Notes under the pieces: model-generated
What the model saw: the letters and a program-made list of their open reading frames with translations, nothing else
Told to the model about the DNA's origin: nothing
Databases searched by the model: none
Source: Hydrogenibacillus sp.
GTDB taxonomy: Bacteria; Bacillota; Bacilli; Thermicanales; DSM-22653
NCBI GenBank assembly: GCA_014896255.1
Contig: JADBKT010000017.1
Coordinates: 62,001 to 126,000 of the forward strand
Reading direction: 5' to 3'
Length of the DNA: 64,000 nucleotides
Shown here: positions 7,792 through 16,177 of the stretch, piece by piece
How positions within the stretch are numbered: position 1 is the first letter of the stretch
How the letters are laid out: each line of letters opens with the position of its first letter
Program-made: the position numbers and the translations under genes

Positions 7792-8982
7792 TCAGAGAAG
7801 CGGCAGAAAGCTTGTGCCCATCGGCATCGGCCCGACGCCGAAGTTGTCGGCGATCGTCTGCGCGAGGTCGGCGAACGTTTCGCGCACGCCGAGATCGCGC
7901 CCGCTCCGCCCTTCCACCGCCCGGTGCGGATCGTAGACCAATATGGGCACATACTCCCGCGTGTGATCCGTGCCGTGGTGCGTCGGGTCATTCCCGTGAT
8001 CGGCGGTGAGGACGAGGAGATCGCCCGGGCGAAGCGCCCCAAGGATCTCCGGCAACCGCCGGTCGAACGCTTCGAGCGCCGCCTTGTAACCGGCGACGTC
8101 GCGCCGGTGCCCGTATTTGGAGTCAAAATCGACGAGGTTGGTGAAGAGAAGACCGCGCACGTCGTCGCGCAAAAGTTCGCGCAACGTCACATCGATGCCT
8201 TCGTCGTTCGATTTCGTCGGGTGGCTCTCGCTGAGCCCGACGCCGGCGAAGATGTCGCCGATCTTGCCGACGCCGATCGTCCGGTAACCGGCCGACTTCA
8301 GTTTGACCAACACCGTCTCCCCATGGGGTTCGACCGAATAATCGCGACGATTCGGCGTCCGTTCGAATGCCCCCGGCCGGCCGACATACGGCCGGGCGAT
8401 GACGCGGCCGACCATATATTCCGGATGAAGGGTGAGCCGCCTGGCGACCTCACAGGCCCGGTACAGTTCTTCGAGCGGGATGACGTCTTCGTGGGCGGCG
8501 ATCTGGAAGACGCTGTCGGCGGACGTGTAGACGATCCAGGCCCCCGTCTTCATCTGCTCTTCACCGAGGCGGGCGATGATTTCCGTGCCCGAGGCCGGAA
8601 TGTTGCCGATCACCTTGCGCCCCGTCTCCTGCTCAAACGCTCGAATGAGGGCTTCCGGAAAGCCGTTCGGATATGTCCTAAACGGCTTGTCCGTCTTGAG
8701 CCCCATGAGTTCCCAATGCCCGACGGTCGTGTCTTTGCCCCGAGAGATTTCCGCCATCTTGCCGTAGTGGGCGCGGGGGTGTTCGGTCGGCGGAATGCCC
8801 GGAAGATCGGCGATGTTCCCCAGCCCGAGCGCGGCGAGGTGCGGAACGCGGAGGCCCGCCCGTTCGGCAATGTGTCCGAGCGTATGCGCCCCGACGTCGC
8901 CGAAGTCATGCGCATCCGGAAGCGCCCCGATGCCCACGCTGTCCAAGACGATGACGATGATGCGCGCATACCGTGTCTTCAT
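7792..8982 (-). CDS. deoB: Phosphopentomutase
   Basis: Interconverts (deoxy)ribose-1- and -5-phosphate. 396 residues of the alkaline-phosphatase-like superfamily. Asp14-Ser15 (VLDSVGIG) lie at the N-terminal metal site, [12 protein letters not shown] holds the phosphorylatable Thr, and TADHGND (326-332) plus HGTDHTRE (336-343) carry the remaining Mn ligands. GGAGGG lies 6 nt before the ATG. Order xerD-deoB matches B. subtilis ripX-drm; here pdp follows instead of the purine phosphorylase gene. Confidence 0.96.
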   Translation of the reverse strand: MKTRYARIIVIVLDSVGIGALPDAHDFGDVGAHTLGHIAERAGLRVPHLAALGLGNIADLPGIPPTEHPRAHYGKMAEISRGKDTTVGHWELMGLKTDKPFRTYPNGFPEALIRAFEQETGRKVIGNIPASGTEIIARLGEEQMKTGAWIVYTSADSVFQIAAHEDVIPLEELYRACEVARRLTLHPEYMVGRVIARPYVGRPGAFERTPNRRDYSVEPHGETVLVKLKSAGYRTIGVGKIGDIFAGVGLSESHPTKSNDEGIDVTLRELLRDDVRGLLFTNLVDFDSKYGHRRDVAGYKAALEAFDRRLPEILGALRPGDLLVLTADHGNDPTHHGTDHTREYVPILVYDPHRAVEGRSGRDLGVRETFADLAQTIADNFGVGPMPMGTSFLPLL

Positions 8983-9021
8983 CTCGTCCCTCCCTGCACT
9001 TCCGATGCCGGCATCGGCGCC

Positions 9022-10041
9022 TCAGGCGCGCGGATGGGCACGGTCGTACACCGCCTTCAGCGCCGAACGCGAGACGTGCGTGTAGATCTGCGTCGTGGAT
9101 AAGTCCCGATGCCCTAACAGTTCCTGAACGACGCGCAGATCCGCCCCGCTTTCCAAAAGATGCGTCGCAAACGAATGGCGCAGCGTATGCGGCGTGACGG
9201 GCTTCGCGATGCCGACTGAGCGGGCGTATGCCTTGATGATCTTCCAAAAACCTTGACGCGTAAGCGGTCGACCGCGCGCGTTCAAAAAGAGCCGTTCGCC
9301 GTCGGGGGCGGTTTTTGCCGTTCGACGCCGACGCAAGTGTGCCCGCCCGCGTTCCAGATAGGCGGACAACGCTTCTTTCGCTTCCTCTCCGAAGGGGACG
9401 ATCCGCTCCTGATCGCCTTTGCCGATCACCCGGACGAACGAAAGCTCCAGGTTCACGGCGTTCAGATCCAGCGCGATGAGCTCGGAGACGCGCAGGCCCG
9501 TCGCGTACATGAGTTCCAGCATCGCCCGGTCGCGTAAACCTTCCGGTGTCCGAGCGTCCGGCGCCTCGACGAGGCGCGCCGTCTCCTCCAGGCTGAGCAC
9601 GCTGGGAAGCGGGCGGACGAGGCGCGGCGAGTCGATGAACTCCAGCGGCGAGGCGTCGATCGCCCGTTCCTCCAGCAAGTAACGATAAAAGGCGCGCAAC
9701 GCCGAAAGGCGTCGCGCCCGCGTCGACGTCTTCCGCCCGTTCTGCTCGAGATGATGCAGATACGCCCGGATGTCTTCCCGCGTGACCGCTTCCGGGCGCG
9801 GCCAGCGCCCTGGCCGCCCGCCCTCCCCATCCCGTCCCCGCGATAAAAAAGCGAGGAACTGATCGAGATCGCGGCGGTAACTGTCCAGCGTATTCCGCGA
9901 AAGCCCCTCGACATAGGCGAGATGGTCGAAAAAGGCCGCCAGAACCGACTGCCACGCCGCCCGCCATTCGGGCGGTGCGCCGCCGTTTTCCGTTGTCCGC
10001 GCCGCAAAAGGCCCATCCGGTCCGACTGACGCGCTTTCCAT
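9022..10041 (-). CDS. xerD: Tyrosine recombinase XerD
   Basis: Site-specific recombinase that with XerC resolves chromosome dimers at dif. The catalytic residues appear in order: Arg in TGLRVSEL, Lys in IGKGDQE, His-x2-Arg in HTLRHSF, His in LLGHRDL and nucleophile Tyr in QIYTHVS. The N-terminal SAM-like core-binding domain is complete. An in-frame extension upstream exists, but the ATG at 10041 has GGGAGG at the right distance and gives 339 residues. That is still about 40 longer than usual because of a Pro/Gly/Arg-rich stretch near residues 65-85. It lies 43 bp after yqzK, as in B. subtilis. Confidence 0.95.
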   Translation of the reverse strand: MESASVGPDGPFAARTTENGGAPPEWRAAWQSVLAAFFDHLAYVEGLSRNTLDSYRRDLDQFLAFLSRGRDGEGGRPGRWPRPEAVTREDIRAYLHHLEQNGRKTSTRARRLSALRAFYRYLLEERAIDASPLEFIDSPRLVRPLPSVLSLEETARLVEAPDARTPEGLRDRAMLELMYATGLRVSELIALDLNAVNLELSFVRVIGKGDQERIVPFGEEAKEALSAYLERGRAHLRRRRTAKTAPDGERLFLNARGRPLTRQGFWKIIKAYARSVGIAKPVTPHTLRHSFATHLLESGADLRVVQELLGHRDLSTTQIYTHVSRSALKAVYDRAHPRA

Positions 10042-10084
10042 CGGACGCCTCCCTGATGATGCTCCATCGATGACGCTCCGTCGT

Positions 10085-10384
10085 TTACTCTCCGTCGTAC
10101 CAAAAGCGGTAGTAACGCTCCCCCAGAGACGGGGCATCCGTTTCGCCGAGCGCCGGATGCGCCATCCGCGGCCTTCCGTCCGCCGAAGTCCTCTCGTCCG
10201 CCGAAGTCCCCTCCCGCGCCGGACGCCCCACCTCGACCGTGCCGGCGTGAGGCGTCCTTTGGACCCGCGGCATCCACCGGTCGTGCAAACGGTCGATGGC
10301 CATGTAAAAGAAGAGGAACAGCGTTACGAACAACGCGATGCCGAACAGCAATGCGCAAAAGCGCCTAAGATCGATGATGATCAT
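10085..10384 (-). CDS. yqzK: YqzK-like DUF4227 membrane protein
   Basis: 99-residue protein with one N-terminal membrane helix (residues about 8-30), an amphipathic segment (YMAIDRLHDRW) and a hydrophilic tail ending in RYYRFWYDGE. Bacillales carry a DUF4227 gene just upstream of xerD, and helix, conserved DR-H-RW segment and position all agree. The central tail (residues 45-75) is low-complexity, with repeats of SADER/SADGR, and is probably disordered. Function unknown. GGGGGATGGG lies upstream of the ATG. Confidence 0.8.
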   Translation of the reverse strand: MIIIDLRRFCALLFGIALFVTLFLFFYMAIDRLHDRWMPRVQRTPHAGTVEVGRPAREGTSADERTSADGRPRMAHPALGETDAPSLGERYYRFWYDGE

Positions 10385-10446
10385 CGCCCATCCCCCCGTA
10401 CCCAGTGTACGGAACCGGCGGGGGGCTTTATACCTTTACGGCACGT

Positions 10447-11562
10447 CTACAGCACGTCATCCAGCGGCGTATACGGCAGATCGAGCGACTCGGCCACCGC
10501 CGCGTAAGTGAGCGCACCGCGGCATGTGTTCACGCCTTTGGCCAGCGCCGGGTCCGCTTTTGTCGCCTCTAAAGCGCCCTTGTCGGCCAAGGCGAGAACG
10601 TACGGCAGGGTCGCGTTCGTCAGCGCCAGCGTCGACGTGCGCGGTACCGCTCCCGGGATGTTCGCGACGGCGTAGTGGATGACCCCGTATTTTTCGTACG
10701 TCGGCCGGCTGTGCGTCGTCACCCGGTCGATGGTCTCGATCGAGCCGCCCTGATCGACGGCCACATCGATGATCACCGATCCCGGACGCATCGTGCGCAC
10801 CATCGCCTCACTCACCAGCTTCGGCGCCTTCCGCCCCGGAATGAGCACCGCCCCGATCAGAAGATCGGCCGTTTTCACCGCTTCGGCGATGTTGTACGGG
10901 TTGGACATGAGCGTCCGCACGCGCCCGCCGAAGAGGTCGTCGAGTTCCCGTAACCGTTCGGCGTTGATGTCCACGATCGTCACGTTCGCGCCCATGCCCG
11001 CGGCGATCTTCGCCGCGTTCGTACCGACGATTCCGCCGCCGATGATGACGACGTTCGCCGGTAGGACGCCCGGCACCCCGCCCAAGAGGACACCGACGCC
11101 GCCGTAGGGCTTGGACAAAAACTGCGCGCCGATCTGCACGCTCATCCGCCCGGCGACTTCGCTCATCGGCGTAAGCAGCGGGAGCGCCCCGTTCGGGAGC
11201 TGGATCGTCTCATAGGCGATGGCGGTGACCCGCTTGTCCAACAGCGCGCGGGTCAGTTCCGGTTCGGCCGCAAGATGCAGATATGTAAAAAGCGCCAGAT
11301 CCTCGCGGAAATATCCGTACTCGCTCGGCTGGGGCTCCTTGACCTTGAGCACGAGGTTCGCCTCGTGCCAGACGTCGGCCGCCCGTTCGACGATCTTCGC
11401 GCCTTCTTTCGCATAATCGTCATCGTCAAATCCGGCCCCTCTGCCTGCCCCCCGCTCGACGAGCACCGTATGGCCGCGCCCGACGAGCGCGTGAACCCCC
11501 GCCGGCGTCAGCGCGACGCGGTATTCTTGGTCTTTGATCTCCTTCGGCACACCGATGATCAT
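10447..11562 (-). CDS. ald: Alanine dehydrogenase
   Basis: NAD-dependent oxidative deamination of L-alanine to pyruvate and ammonia, used in Bacillus for alanine catabolism during sporulation. 371 residues. Lys75 (LKVKEP) and His96 (TYLHLA) are the catalytic pair, and [13 protein letters not shown] is the Rossmann loop. The ATG at 11562 was chosen over the TTG-type extension because AAGGAGG precedes it by 7 nt and [10 protein letters not shown] is the family N-terminus. It has its own sigma-A promoter. In B. subtilis ald is elsewhere; here it separates fur from yqzK-xerD. Confidence 0.96.
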   Translation of the reverse strand: MIIGVPKEIKDQEYRVALTPAGVHALVGRGHTVLVERGAGRGAGFDDDDYAKEGAKIVERAADVWHEANLVLKVKEPQPSEYGYFREDLALFTYLHLAAEPELTRALLDKRVTAIAYETIQLPNGALPLLTPMSEVAGRMSVQIGAQFLSKPYGGVGVLLGGVPGVLPANVVIIGGGIVGTNAAKIAAGMGANVTIVDINAERLRELDDLFGGRVRTLMSNPYNIAEAVKTADLLIGAVLIPGRKAPKLVSEAMVRTMRPGSVIIDVAVDQGGSIETIDRVTTHSRPTYEKYGVIHYAVANIPGAVPRTSTLALTNATLPYVLALADKGALEATKADPALAKGVNTCRGALTYAAVAESLDLPYTPLDDVL

Positions 11563-11604
11563 CGGGATGACCTCCTTAGGAAACAACAGGAATGTTCACC
11601 GTCT

Positions 11605-11634
11605 ATTGTACACCATCCGGAAAAAAAAGAACAA
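11605..11634 (-). promoter_or_regulatory. Sigma-A promoter of ald
   Basis: On the minus strand TTGTTC (11634-11629) and TACAAT (11610-11605) are 18 bp apart, ending 42 bp upstream of the ald ATG. The spacer begins with a T8 run, which could also serve as a transcription end for fur. Confidence 0.6.
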
Positions 11635-11662
11635 AAGCGCCTTCCAAAGCCGCCCGAGCCGA

Positions 11663-12157
11663 TTATTCCACCGGCAGCTTTTTCAGCGCCTCGTTCGGTC
11701 CGTCGATCGCCTTGACGCCCTTGGCCCGGCATTCGCGACAGATGCCGTGAAACGTCAGGCGATGGTCCATGATTTCGAAGCCGAATCGTTTTTCCACGAT
11801 CGCTTCCACGTCTTCCAGCAAATCTTCTTCGATCTCTTCGACTTTGCCGCAACTTAAGCAAAGGAGGTGATGGTGATGGTGCTTCGCCCCTTCGGCGCGG
11901 AAGTCGTAGCGCGTCACACCGTCGCCGAAATTGATCTTGTGGATGATTTTCAGGTCGCTTAAAAGCTCCAGCGTGCGGTAGACGGTCGCCAACCCGATGT
12001 CCGGCATACGCGTTTTCAAAGCGAGGTACACGTCTTCCGCGCTCAAGTGGTCTTCCATGCGTTCGAGCAGCACGCGCACCGTCGCTTCTCGCTGCGGAGT
12101 CAATTTGTAATTGTGGGCGTGAAGGATTTGCTTGATGCGCTCGAGGCGCTCTTCCAC
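11663..12157 (-). CDS. fur: Ferric uptake regulator, Fur
   Basis: Fe(II)-dependent repressor of iron uptake genes. From the GTG at 12157 it aligns without a gap to B. subtilis Fur (EERLERIKQ start). The winged-helix recognition helix is GLATVYRTLELL (55-66). The structural zinc site is Cys100/Cys103 and Cys140/Cys143, and a run of five His (93-97) plus His132 and Glu residues form the metal sites. The tail is about 15 residues longer than usual. GTG is preferred because AAGGGGGAG precedes it. The in-frame ATG at 12184 falls on the predicted transcription start and would be used only if the message is leaderless. It lies next to spoIIM as in B. subtilis. Confidence 0.94.
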   Translation of the reverse strand: MEERLERIKQILHAHNYKLTPQREATVRVLLERMEDHLSAEDVYLALKTRMPDIGLATVYRTLELLSDLKIIHKINFGDGVTRYDFRAEGAKHHHHHLLCLSCGKVEEIEEDLLEDVEAIVEKRFGFEIMDHRLTFHGICRECRAKGVKAIDGPNEALKKLPVE

Positions 12158-12190
12158 CGAGGACTCCCCCTTGGCGTCGTTCATACCCCC

Positions 12191-12220
12191 ATTATAGAAG
12201 AAGTGGATTTCCCTCGTCAA
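12191..12220 (-). promoter_or_regulatory. Sigma-A promoter of fur
   Basis: Minus strand: TTGACG (12220-12215), 18 bp, TATAAT (12196-12191). The expected start, near 12184, gives a leader of about 27 nt to the GTG. Confidence 0.82.
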
Positions 12221-12249
12221 TTGAAAATCAGTCTTATTTAAGATTCCGT

Positions 12250-12891
12250 TCAAAAATGAACCCACCGCTTCGAGATGCCGAGCAGAACGGTCCCGTACCG
12301 ATGCTCGGCGTAGACGGAGATGACCATCAAGATCAACGCCGCAACGGCGCAGGCGACGTAACCCGGAAGCGCCGTGCCGAGCGTTCCCGCCAACGGCCGC
12401 CGGCGTTCAACCCAAAGCAGGCGAACGAGCTCGACGCTCCGCCAAAACAAGAGGAACACGGCGCAAGACCACAGAAGCTCGAAGGGCAGAATCGCCAAAA
12501 GCCACATCGGAACGCCCCAGGCGCCCCAGGTCAAACCCAAAAGCGCCGCCGACACGCCGAGGCGATAGCCGATCCAGAACGTATAGACGAGGAAGACCGG
12601 GGCACCGAACCAACTCGTTCCGAACAAGGACAACAGACCCCACTCGCCGATCGCGCCGATCAAAAACTGAGCCGGACCGGCTGAACGCTCCGCCGTATTC
12701 GCTTCCTCGACGGACCCACGGGGTGCTCCGGAGGCGGACGGATCGGTCTCCGGCGCGCTTGAGAGCGCGAGCTTAAGCGCCCGGGCGCTCGCTTGCCACG
12801 CTTCCGGCGTCTCCATCACCCGTACGGCACCCACGATCAAACCGATGAACAGCGCGCCGAAGAAGAACAACAATGGTTTTCGCACCCTCAC
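12250..12891 (-). CDS. spoIIM: Stage II sporulation protein M
   Basis: Membrane subunit of the SpoIIDMP complex that thins septal peptidoglycan and drives engulfment. 213 residues with about five hydrophobic segments (first at 7-25, last near 180-198). The middle segment FWIGYRLGVSAALLGLTWGAWGVPMWLLAILPFELLW matches the conserved SpoIIM core (here longer than one motif, residues about 105-140). Residues 45-75 are a Ser/Ala/Glu-rich linker. The gene precedes fur as in B. subtilis. GTG start with a weak Shine-Dalgarno; a second GTG two codons downstream is possible. Confidence 0.92.
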   Translation of the reverse strand: MRVRKPLLFFFGALFIGLIVGAVRVMETPEAWQASARALKLALSSAPETDPSASGAPRGSVEEANTAERSAGPAQFLIGAIGEWGLLSLFGTSWFGAPVFLVYTFWIGYRLGVSAALLGLTWGAWGVPMWLLAILPFELLWSCAVFLLFWRSVELVRLLWVERRRPLAGTLGTALPGYVACAVAALILMVISVYAEHRYGTVLLGISKRWVHF

Positions 12892-12911
12892 CGCCCCGCC
12901 CCGTCATACGC

Positions 12912-12940
12912 TTGATTTTTTCATGCGCATGCGATACAAT
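12912..12940 (+). promoter_or_regulatory. Sigma-A promoter of the SRP RNA gene
   Basis: TTGATT (12912-12917) and TACAAT (12935-12940) are 17 bp apart. The predicted start near 12946 is at the first base pairs of the SRP RNA terminal stem. Confidence 0.72.
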
Positions 12941-12944
12941 GAAT

Positions 12945-13023
12945 GCGCCAGCAAGCACCTACTTCCGAACCAGGTCAGGTCGGGAACGAAGCAGCCTTAA
13001 GGAAGTGTGGACTGTGCTGGCGC
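12945..13023 (+). ncRNA. ffs: Small bacterial signal recognition particle RNA (4.5S type)
   Basis: Helix 8 is unmistakable: AACCAGGTCAGGTCGGGAAC followed by GAAGCAGCC, nearly the same as the E. coli 4.5S core ACCAGGTCAGGTCCGG...GAAGCAGCC. The ends pair perfectly: GCGCCAGCA (12945-12953) with TGCTGGCGC (13015-13023). A T-rich run (TTTCTTTT) follows at 13024-13031, so the terminal stem doubles as terminator. At about 80 nt it is the short form without the Alu domain; B. subtilis has the long form. It binds Ffh for co-translational membrane targeting. It is divergent from spoIIM and overlaps the 3' end of the opposite-strand DUF3866 gene. Confidence 0.93.
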
Positions 13024-14298
13024 TTTCTTTTGCCATAAATAGACCCAATATTCCGCCGATAATGTCGCGGCGGCGAAATACAGCGGATCAAGCTGGAACG
13101 TTCGTCCCATGCTCTTCACCGGAAACGCGTCAAAAAACGATCGAACGTCTTCCCACGGCGGGAGCGCGTGGGGCACGACGCGATGACGGCGACCGCGGCG
13201 ATGCACCGCTTCTAACCGGATCCACGCCGCGTCAAGGGCGGCACGCACTTCCGGCCGCCGCCACCCGTCGGACGGATCCCGACCACGCTTCGGCGAGCCG
13301 CCCGCACCCTCGTCGTCTCCGACATCGTCCGCAACCGGCATGACGATCGTCACCGGCGCCAGGGTAAGCGTCAGCGCGGCGATCGTATGATGACTCAGGC
13401 CGAAGTGGCGCGGACGGGGATCGGCGGAGCTCATCCGCGGCACGACGAGCGGCGCGCCGCCCAACGCGTAAACGGCGTTGGCCGAATCGGCCGCATCGAG
13501 GCCGCTGTGGGCGAGCGCATCGCCGACGCCGACGCTTCCCGGCCCGGGTCCGATGAGGATGAGCTCGGCATTCAGCCGTTCGGCGGCCAGGACCAACGCG
13601 CTGTAGCGGTTTACCGCCTCCCGCGTACCGCCGAAGGCGGCGCCGGCGGTGATCACCTCGTCGAGCGTCCGGTCGTCTTTAAGTTCAATCAGGTGATCGC
13701 TGACCCAAGCCGGAAGCGCCGCGGCCTCGGTCATGATGTAGGCGACGCGAAGATGCGCAAGACGGCGCTTTATCCAACGGGCGACGATCGGAAGCATGCT
13801 GTGCAGCGGCAAGATGACGACCGTCCGACCGCGAAGCGGCGCTTCCGGCAGAACGGGGCGCTCACCCGCGCGATGATCGCCGCATTCCGCCTCGTTCCGC
13901 CGCGTCCCCGGAGACGGCGTCTCCGCCGCTCGAAGCGGTTCCGTCGCGGCGGACATCTCGGCCGCCGGAACCGGAAACTGCAATGGAGTATAGCGGTTTT
14001 TCATGATGAGATGCTCCCGCGCGCAACGCCCTCGTGCGTCCCCCGGCGGGGCGTCGTGGAGCTTCAGGCGATCGGCGGATCTCCGGACGGCGAGGACGAA
14101 GTCGTAACCGCCGGTGCCCAGACCGAGCTCTACCGCCTCGATGTTGATGAAGACCGCGTCGCCGACTTCCAACTTCCCCCACCATGCCGGGTAGTGCACG
14201 GCCAAGCGAGACTCGCCTCCGGCAAGTCGGACGCGCACGATTTCCCGAAACGCCCGCCGTTCCATCACCGCCTCGACGTGACCGTCGACCATGCGCAT
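12997..14298 (-). CDS. DUF3866 family protein
   Basis: 433-residue cytoplasmic protein of unknown function. The N-terminal segment (LAVHYPAWWGKLEVGDAVFINIEAVELGLGTGG split over residues 34-65) has the VELGLGTGGYDF motif typical of DUF3866, and the middle has strands (TVVILPLHSMLP, AELILIGPGPGSVG) and GLSHHTIAALT. The family is known from Actinobacteria and some Firmicutes; its role is not known to me. It lies downstream of motAB on the same strand, about 115 bp away. The last nine codons and stop run through the 3' arm of the SRP RNA on the other strand. Residues 115-150 form a low-complexity linker. Confidence 0.82.
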   Translation of the reverse strand: MRMVDGHVEAVMERRAFREIVRVRLAGGESRLAVHYPAWWGKLEVGDAVFINIEAVELGLGTGGYDFVLAVRRSADRLKLHDAPPGDARGRCAREHLIMKNRYTPLQFPVPAAEMSAATEPLRAAETPSPGTRRNEAECGDHRAGERPVLPEAPLRGRTVVILPLHSMLPIVARWIKRRLAHLRVAYIMTEAAALPAWVSDHLIELKDDRTLDEVITAGAAFGGTREAVNRYSALVLAAERLNAELILIGPGPGSVGVGDALAHSGLDAADSANAVYALGGAPLVVPRMSSADPRPRHFGLSHHTIAALTLTLAPVTIVMPVADDVGDDEGAGGSPKRGRDPSDGWRRPEVRAALDAAWIRLEAVHRRGRRHRVVPHALPPWEDVRSFFDAFPVKSMGRTFQLDPLYFAAATLSAEYWVYLWQKKAPAQSTLP

Positions 14299-14414
14299 CG
14301 CCGTTTTTCCCCTACCCTCCGGTCGGCTCGACCCGCGCGTTCAACATGACGACGGACGCGCGGAAAAACAGTCGCCTACTCAAAGTTTATTCGCCGAGCG
14401 GGCGATGATGACGT

Positions 14415-15209
14415 TCAGCGGCCGTTTCCCTTCGGCGGCGCAAGCGCAATGAGCGGTTCGATCGACACTTCCACGCGCCGGTTTTTGGCCCGACCTTCCG
14501 CCGTCGCGTTGTCGGCGACGGGACGATACTCCCCGTAGCCGACGATACGGAACGTTTTCGGATCGAGATTCGGATTTTGAAGAACCGCCGCCAGAAAATT
14601 GGCCGCCCGCGCGACGGACAGCTCCCAGTTGGAAGGGAATTGCGGCGTATGGATGGGCACGTTGTCCGTATGGCCGCTGATCGTGATCTCCCGCGGATAA
14701 GCCCGAACCAAAATCTCCGAAATTTTGCCGGCGATGTCCCGCGCCTGCGGTGTGAGCGTGGCGCTGCCGGAAGGAAACAGCGCCTGCTCGCCGATCAAAA
14801 GCTTCAGTCCTTCTTCATTCAGCACCGTACTGAGATACGGTTGCAAATTGTTTTCTCGAATATAAGCATCCATCTGCGCCTGAATCGATTCCAGCTGTGA
14901 TTTTTCTTGGTTGATCCGCTCCAGTTGGGCTTGCTCCTCCGGCGACAGACGACGGTCGTTCTGTCTCGAACGCGGCACGTTCGGCAGCGCCGAATCCGGC
15001 GGGATGGGACGTTCAAATTCGAACACGCCGGAGCCGCCTTGGAAGGCGATGTTGAAGGCGTTGGCGAGCTTGGCCACGCGCGTGGCGTCGATCTCGCTCA
15101 TGGCGAAGAGCACGATGAACAACGCCAAAAGCAGCGTGAGCAGATCGGCATACGGGATGAGCCACGTTTCATTGAGGTGTTCATCGTGGTTGTTCCGTTT
15201 CTTACGCAT
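14415..15209 (-). CDS. motB: Flagellar motor protein MotB
   Basis: Stator subunit anchoring MotA channels to peptidoglycan. 264 residues: a short cytoplasmic segment, one membrane helix (about 17-40) containing the proton-carrying Asp in YADLLTLLLALF, a linker, then an OmpA-like domain with SGHTDNVP, NWELSVARA and RVEVSIEPL. The start overlaps the 3' end of motA by 8 nt, so the pair is cotranscribed and coupled. The Asp22-type residue and plug region look intact. Proton or sodium use cannot be decided with confidence. Confidence 0.95.
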   Translation of the reverse strand: MRKKRNNHDEHLNETWLIPYADLLTLLLALFIVLFAMSEIDATRVAKLANAFNIAFQGGSGVFEFERPIPPDSALPNVPRSRQNDRRLSPEEQAQLERINQEKSQLESIQAQMDAYIRENNLQPYLSTVLNEEGLKLLIGEQALFPSGSATLTPQARDIAGKISEILVRAYPREITISGHTDNVPIHTPQFPSNWELSVARAANFLAAVLQNPNLDPKTFRIVGYGEYRPVADNATAEGRAKNRRVEVSIEPLIALAPPKGNGR

Positions 15210-15987
15210 TTTTTCTCGCCGTCCGTCTCTCCCGCTCTTGCACCGGCAGATACACGAGCAGTTTTTCTTCGATGTTCGAGGGCGAAATGCCGGCCTGGAT
15301 CGACAAGATGCCTTCGATCATCATCAGTTTCAGATCGATTTCTTGCCGGCTGAGTTGGCGCAGTTTGTTGGCGAACGGATGCCAGAGCACATAGCCGGTG
15401 AAAATGCCGAGCAACGTCGCGACGAACGCGGCGGCGATGGAATGGCCGAGCACATCGGTGTTGCTCAAATTGCTGAGGGCGGCGATGAGGCCGACGACCG
15501 CGCCCAAGACGCCGAGCGTCGGCGCATACGTCCCGGCCTGTTCGAAAATCTTCGCCCCGGCCTGATGGCGCGCCTCCATCGCCGCCAGATCCTGTTCCAG
15601 CGCGTCGCGGATGAATTCCATCTCCCGGCCGTCGACGACCATCTTCATCCCGTTTTTCAAAAACGGATCTTCGATTTCGTCGAGGCTGTTTTCCAGCGCC
15701 AACAGACCTTCGCGGCGCGCGATCTGGGCCCAGCTCATAAAACGATCGATCAATTCGCTCCGGTCGATGAGCCGTTGTCTCGTAAACACGATGCGAAACA
15801 AATGCGGAACGCGCCTGAGCTCCGACATCGGAAAGGCATTCATCACCGCGGCGATCGTCCCGCCGATGATGATCAAGTAGGCCGCGGGGTTGGTGACGAG
15901 CGACGAAAGCGGTGCGCCCTTGAGCACCATGCCGGAACCGATGGCGATCAGTCCGATCAACAGGCCGATGACGGTCGAGAGTTCCAT
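15202..15987 (-). CDS. motA: Flagellar motor protein MotA
   Basis: Stator channel subunit, 261 residues, with helix pairs at 1-55 and about 145-205 separated by a charged cytoplasmic loop (residues 60-140) that would contact FliG. The conserved prolines appear in GTYAPTLGVLGAVVGLI and in the helix 4 region. Start ATG with GAGTGAGGC upstream. It forms a two-gene unit with motB, preceded by a sigma-D-like promoter. No other flagellar gene is in the window. Confidence 0.95.
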   Translation of the reverse strand: MELSTVIGLLIGLIAIGSGMVLKGAPLSSLVTNPAAYLIIIGGTIAAVMNAFPMSELRRVPHLFRIVFTRQRLIDRSELIDRFMSWAQIARREGLLALENSLDEIEDPFLKNGMKMVVDGREMEFIRDALEQDLAAMEARHQAGAKIFEQAGTYAPTLGVLGAVVGLIAALSNLSNTDVLGHSIAAAFVATLLGIFTGYVLWHPFANKLRQLSRQEIDLKLMMIEGILSIQAGISPSNIEEKLLVYLPVQERERRTARKNA

Positions 15988-16063
15988 GTCCGAGCCTCAC
16001 TCCATGTGGTCGCATAAGATTGTTCTGGGTTGGACGTCTCGATGGCGGGTCGTCTCTTTGGGT

Positions 16064-16091
16064 GTATCGGATGAGACTCGGGGAACCTTTA
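16064..16091 (-). promoter_or_regulatory. Sigma-D (sigma-28) type promoter upstream of motAB
   Basis: Minus strand: TAAA (16091-16088), 16 bp, TCCGATAC (16071-16064), close to the TAAA-N15-GCCGATAT consensus that drives motility genes. It lies about 77 bp before the motA ATG. In B. subtilis motAB are also sigma-D-dependent. Confidence 0.6.
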
Positions 16092-16097
16092 ATCACC

Positions 16098-16125
16098 AAA
16101 AAAGCAAGGCGAGCGTTCGCCTTGC
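16098..16125 (-). terminator. Intrinsic terminator of the bkd operon
   Basis: Minus strand GCAAGGCGAACGCTCGCCTTGC (stem arms 16118-16125 and 16104-16111) followed by T6. It lies 52 bp past the bkdB stop and just before the motA promoter. Confidence 0.85.
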
Positions 16126-16177
16126 CGCGAGATGCCGCCGTCGCGAGATGCCTAAACGGCGTATGACGGCGGGATGA

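Noticed and set aside
8906-9967. 353-aa minus-strand frame overlapping xerD and deoB
   Set aside because: Out-of-frame reading of xerD; the true frame carries the recombinase catalytic residues.
12935-13031. tRNA or small protein gene in the spoIIM upstream region
   Set aside because: The structure and GGTCAGGTC...GAAGCAGCC core identify SRP RNA; no tRNA loops or ORF fit.
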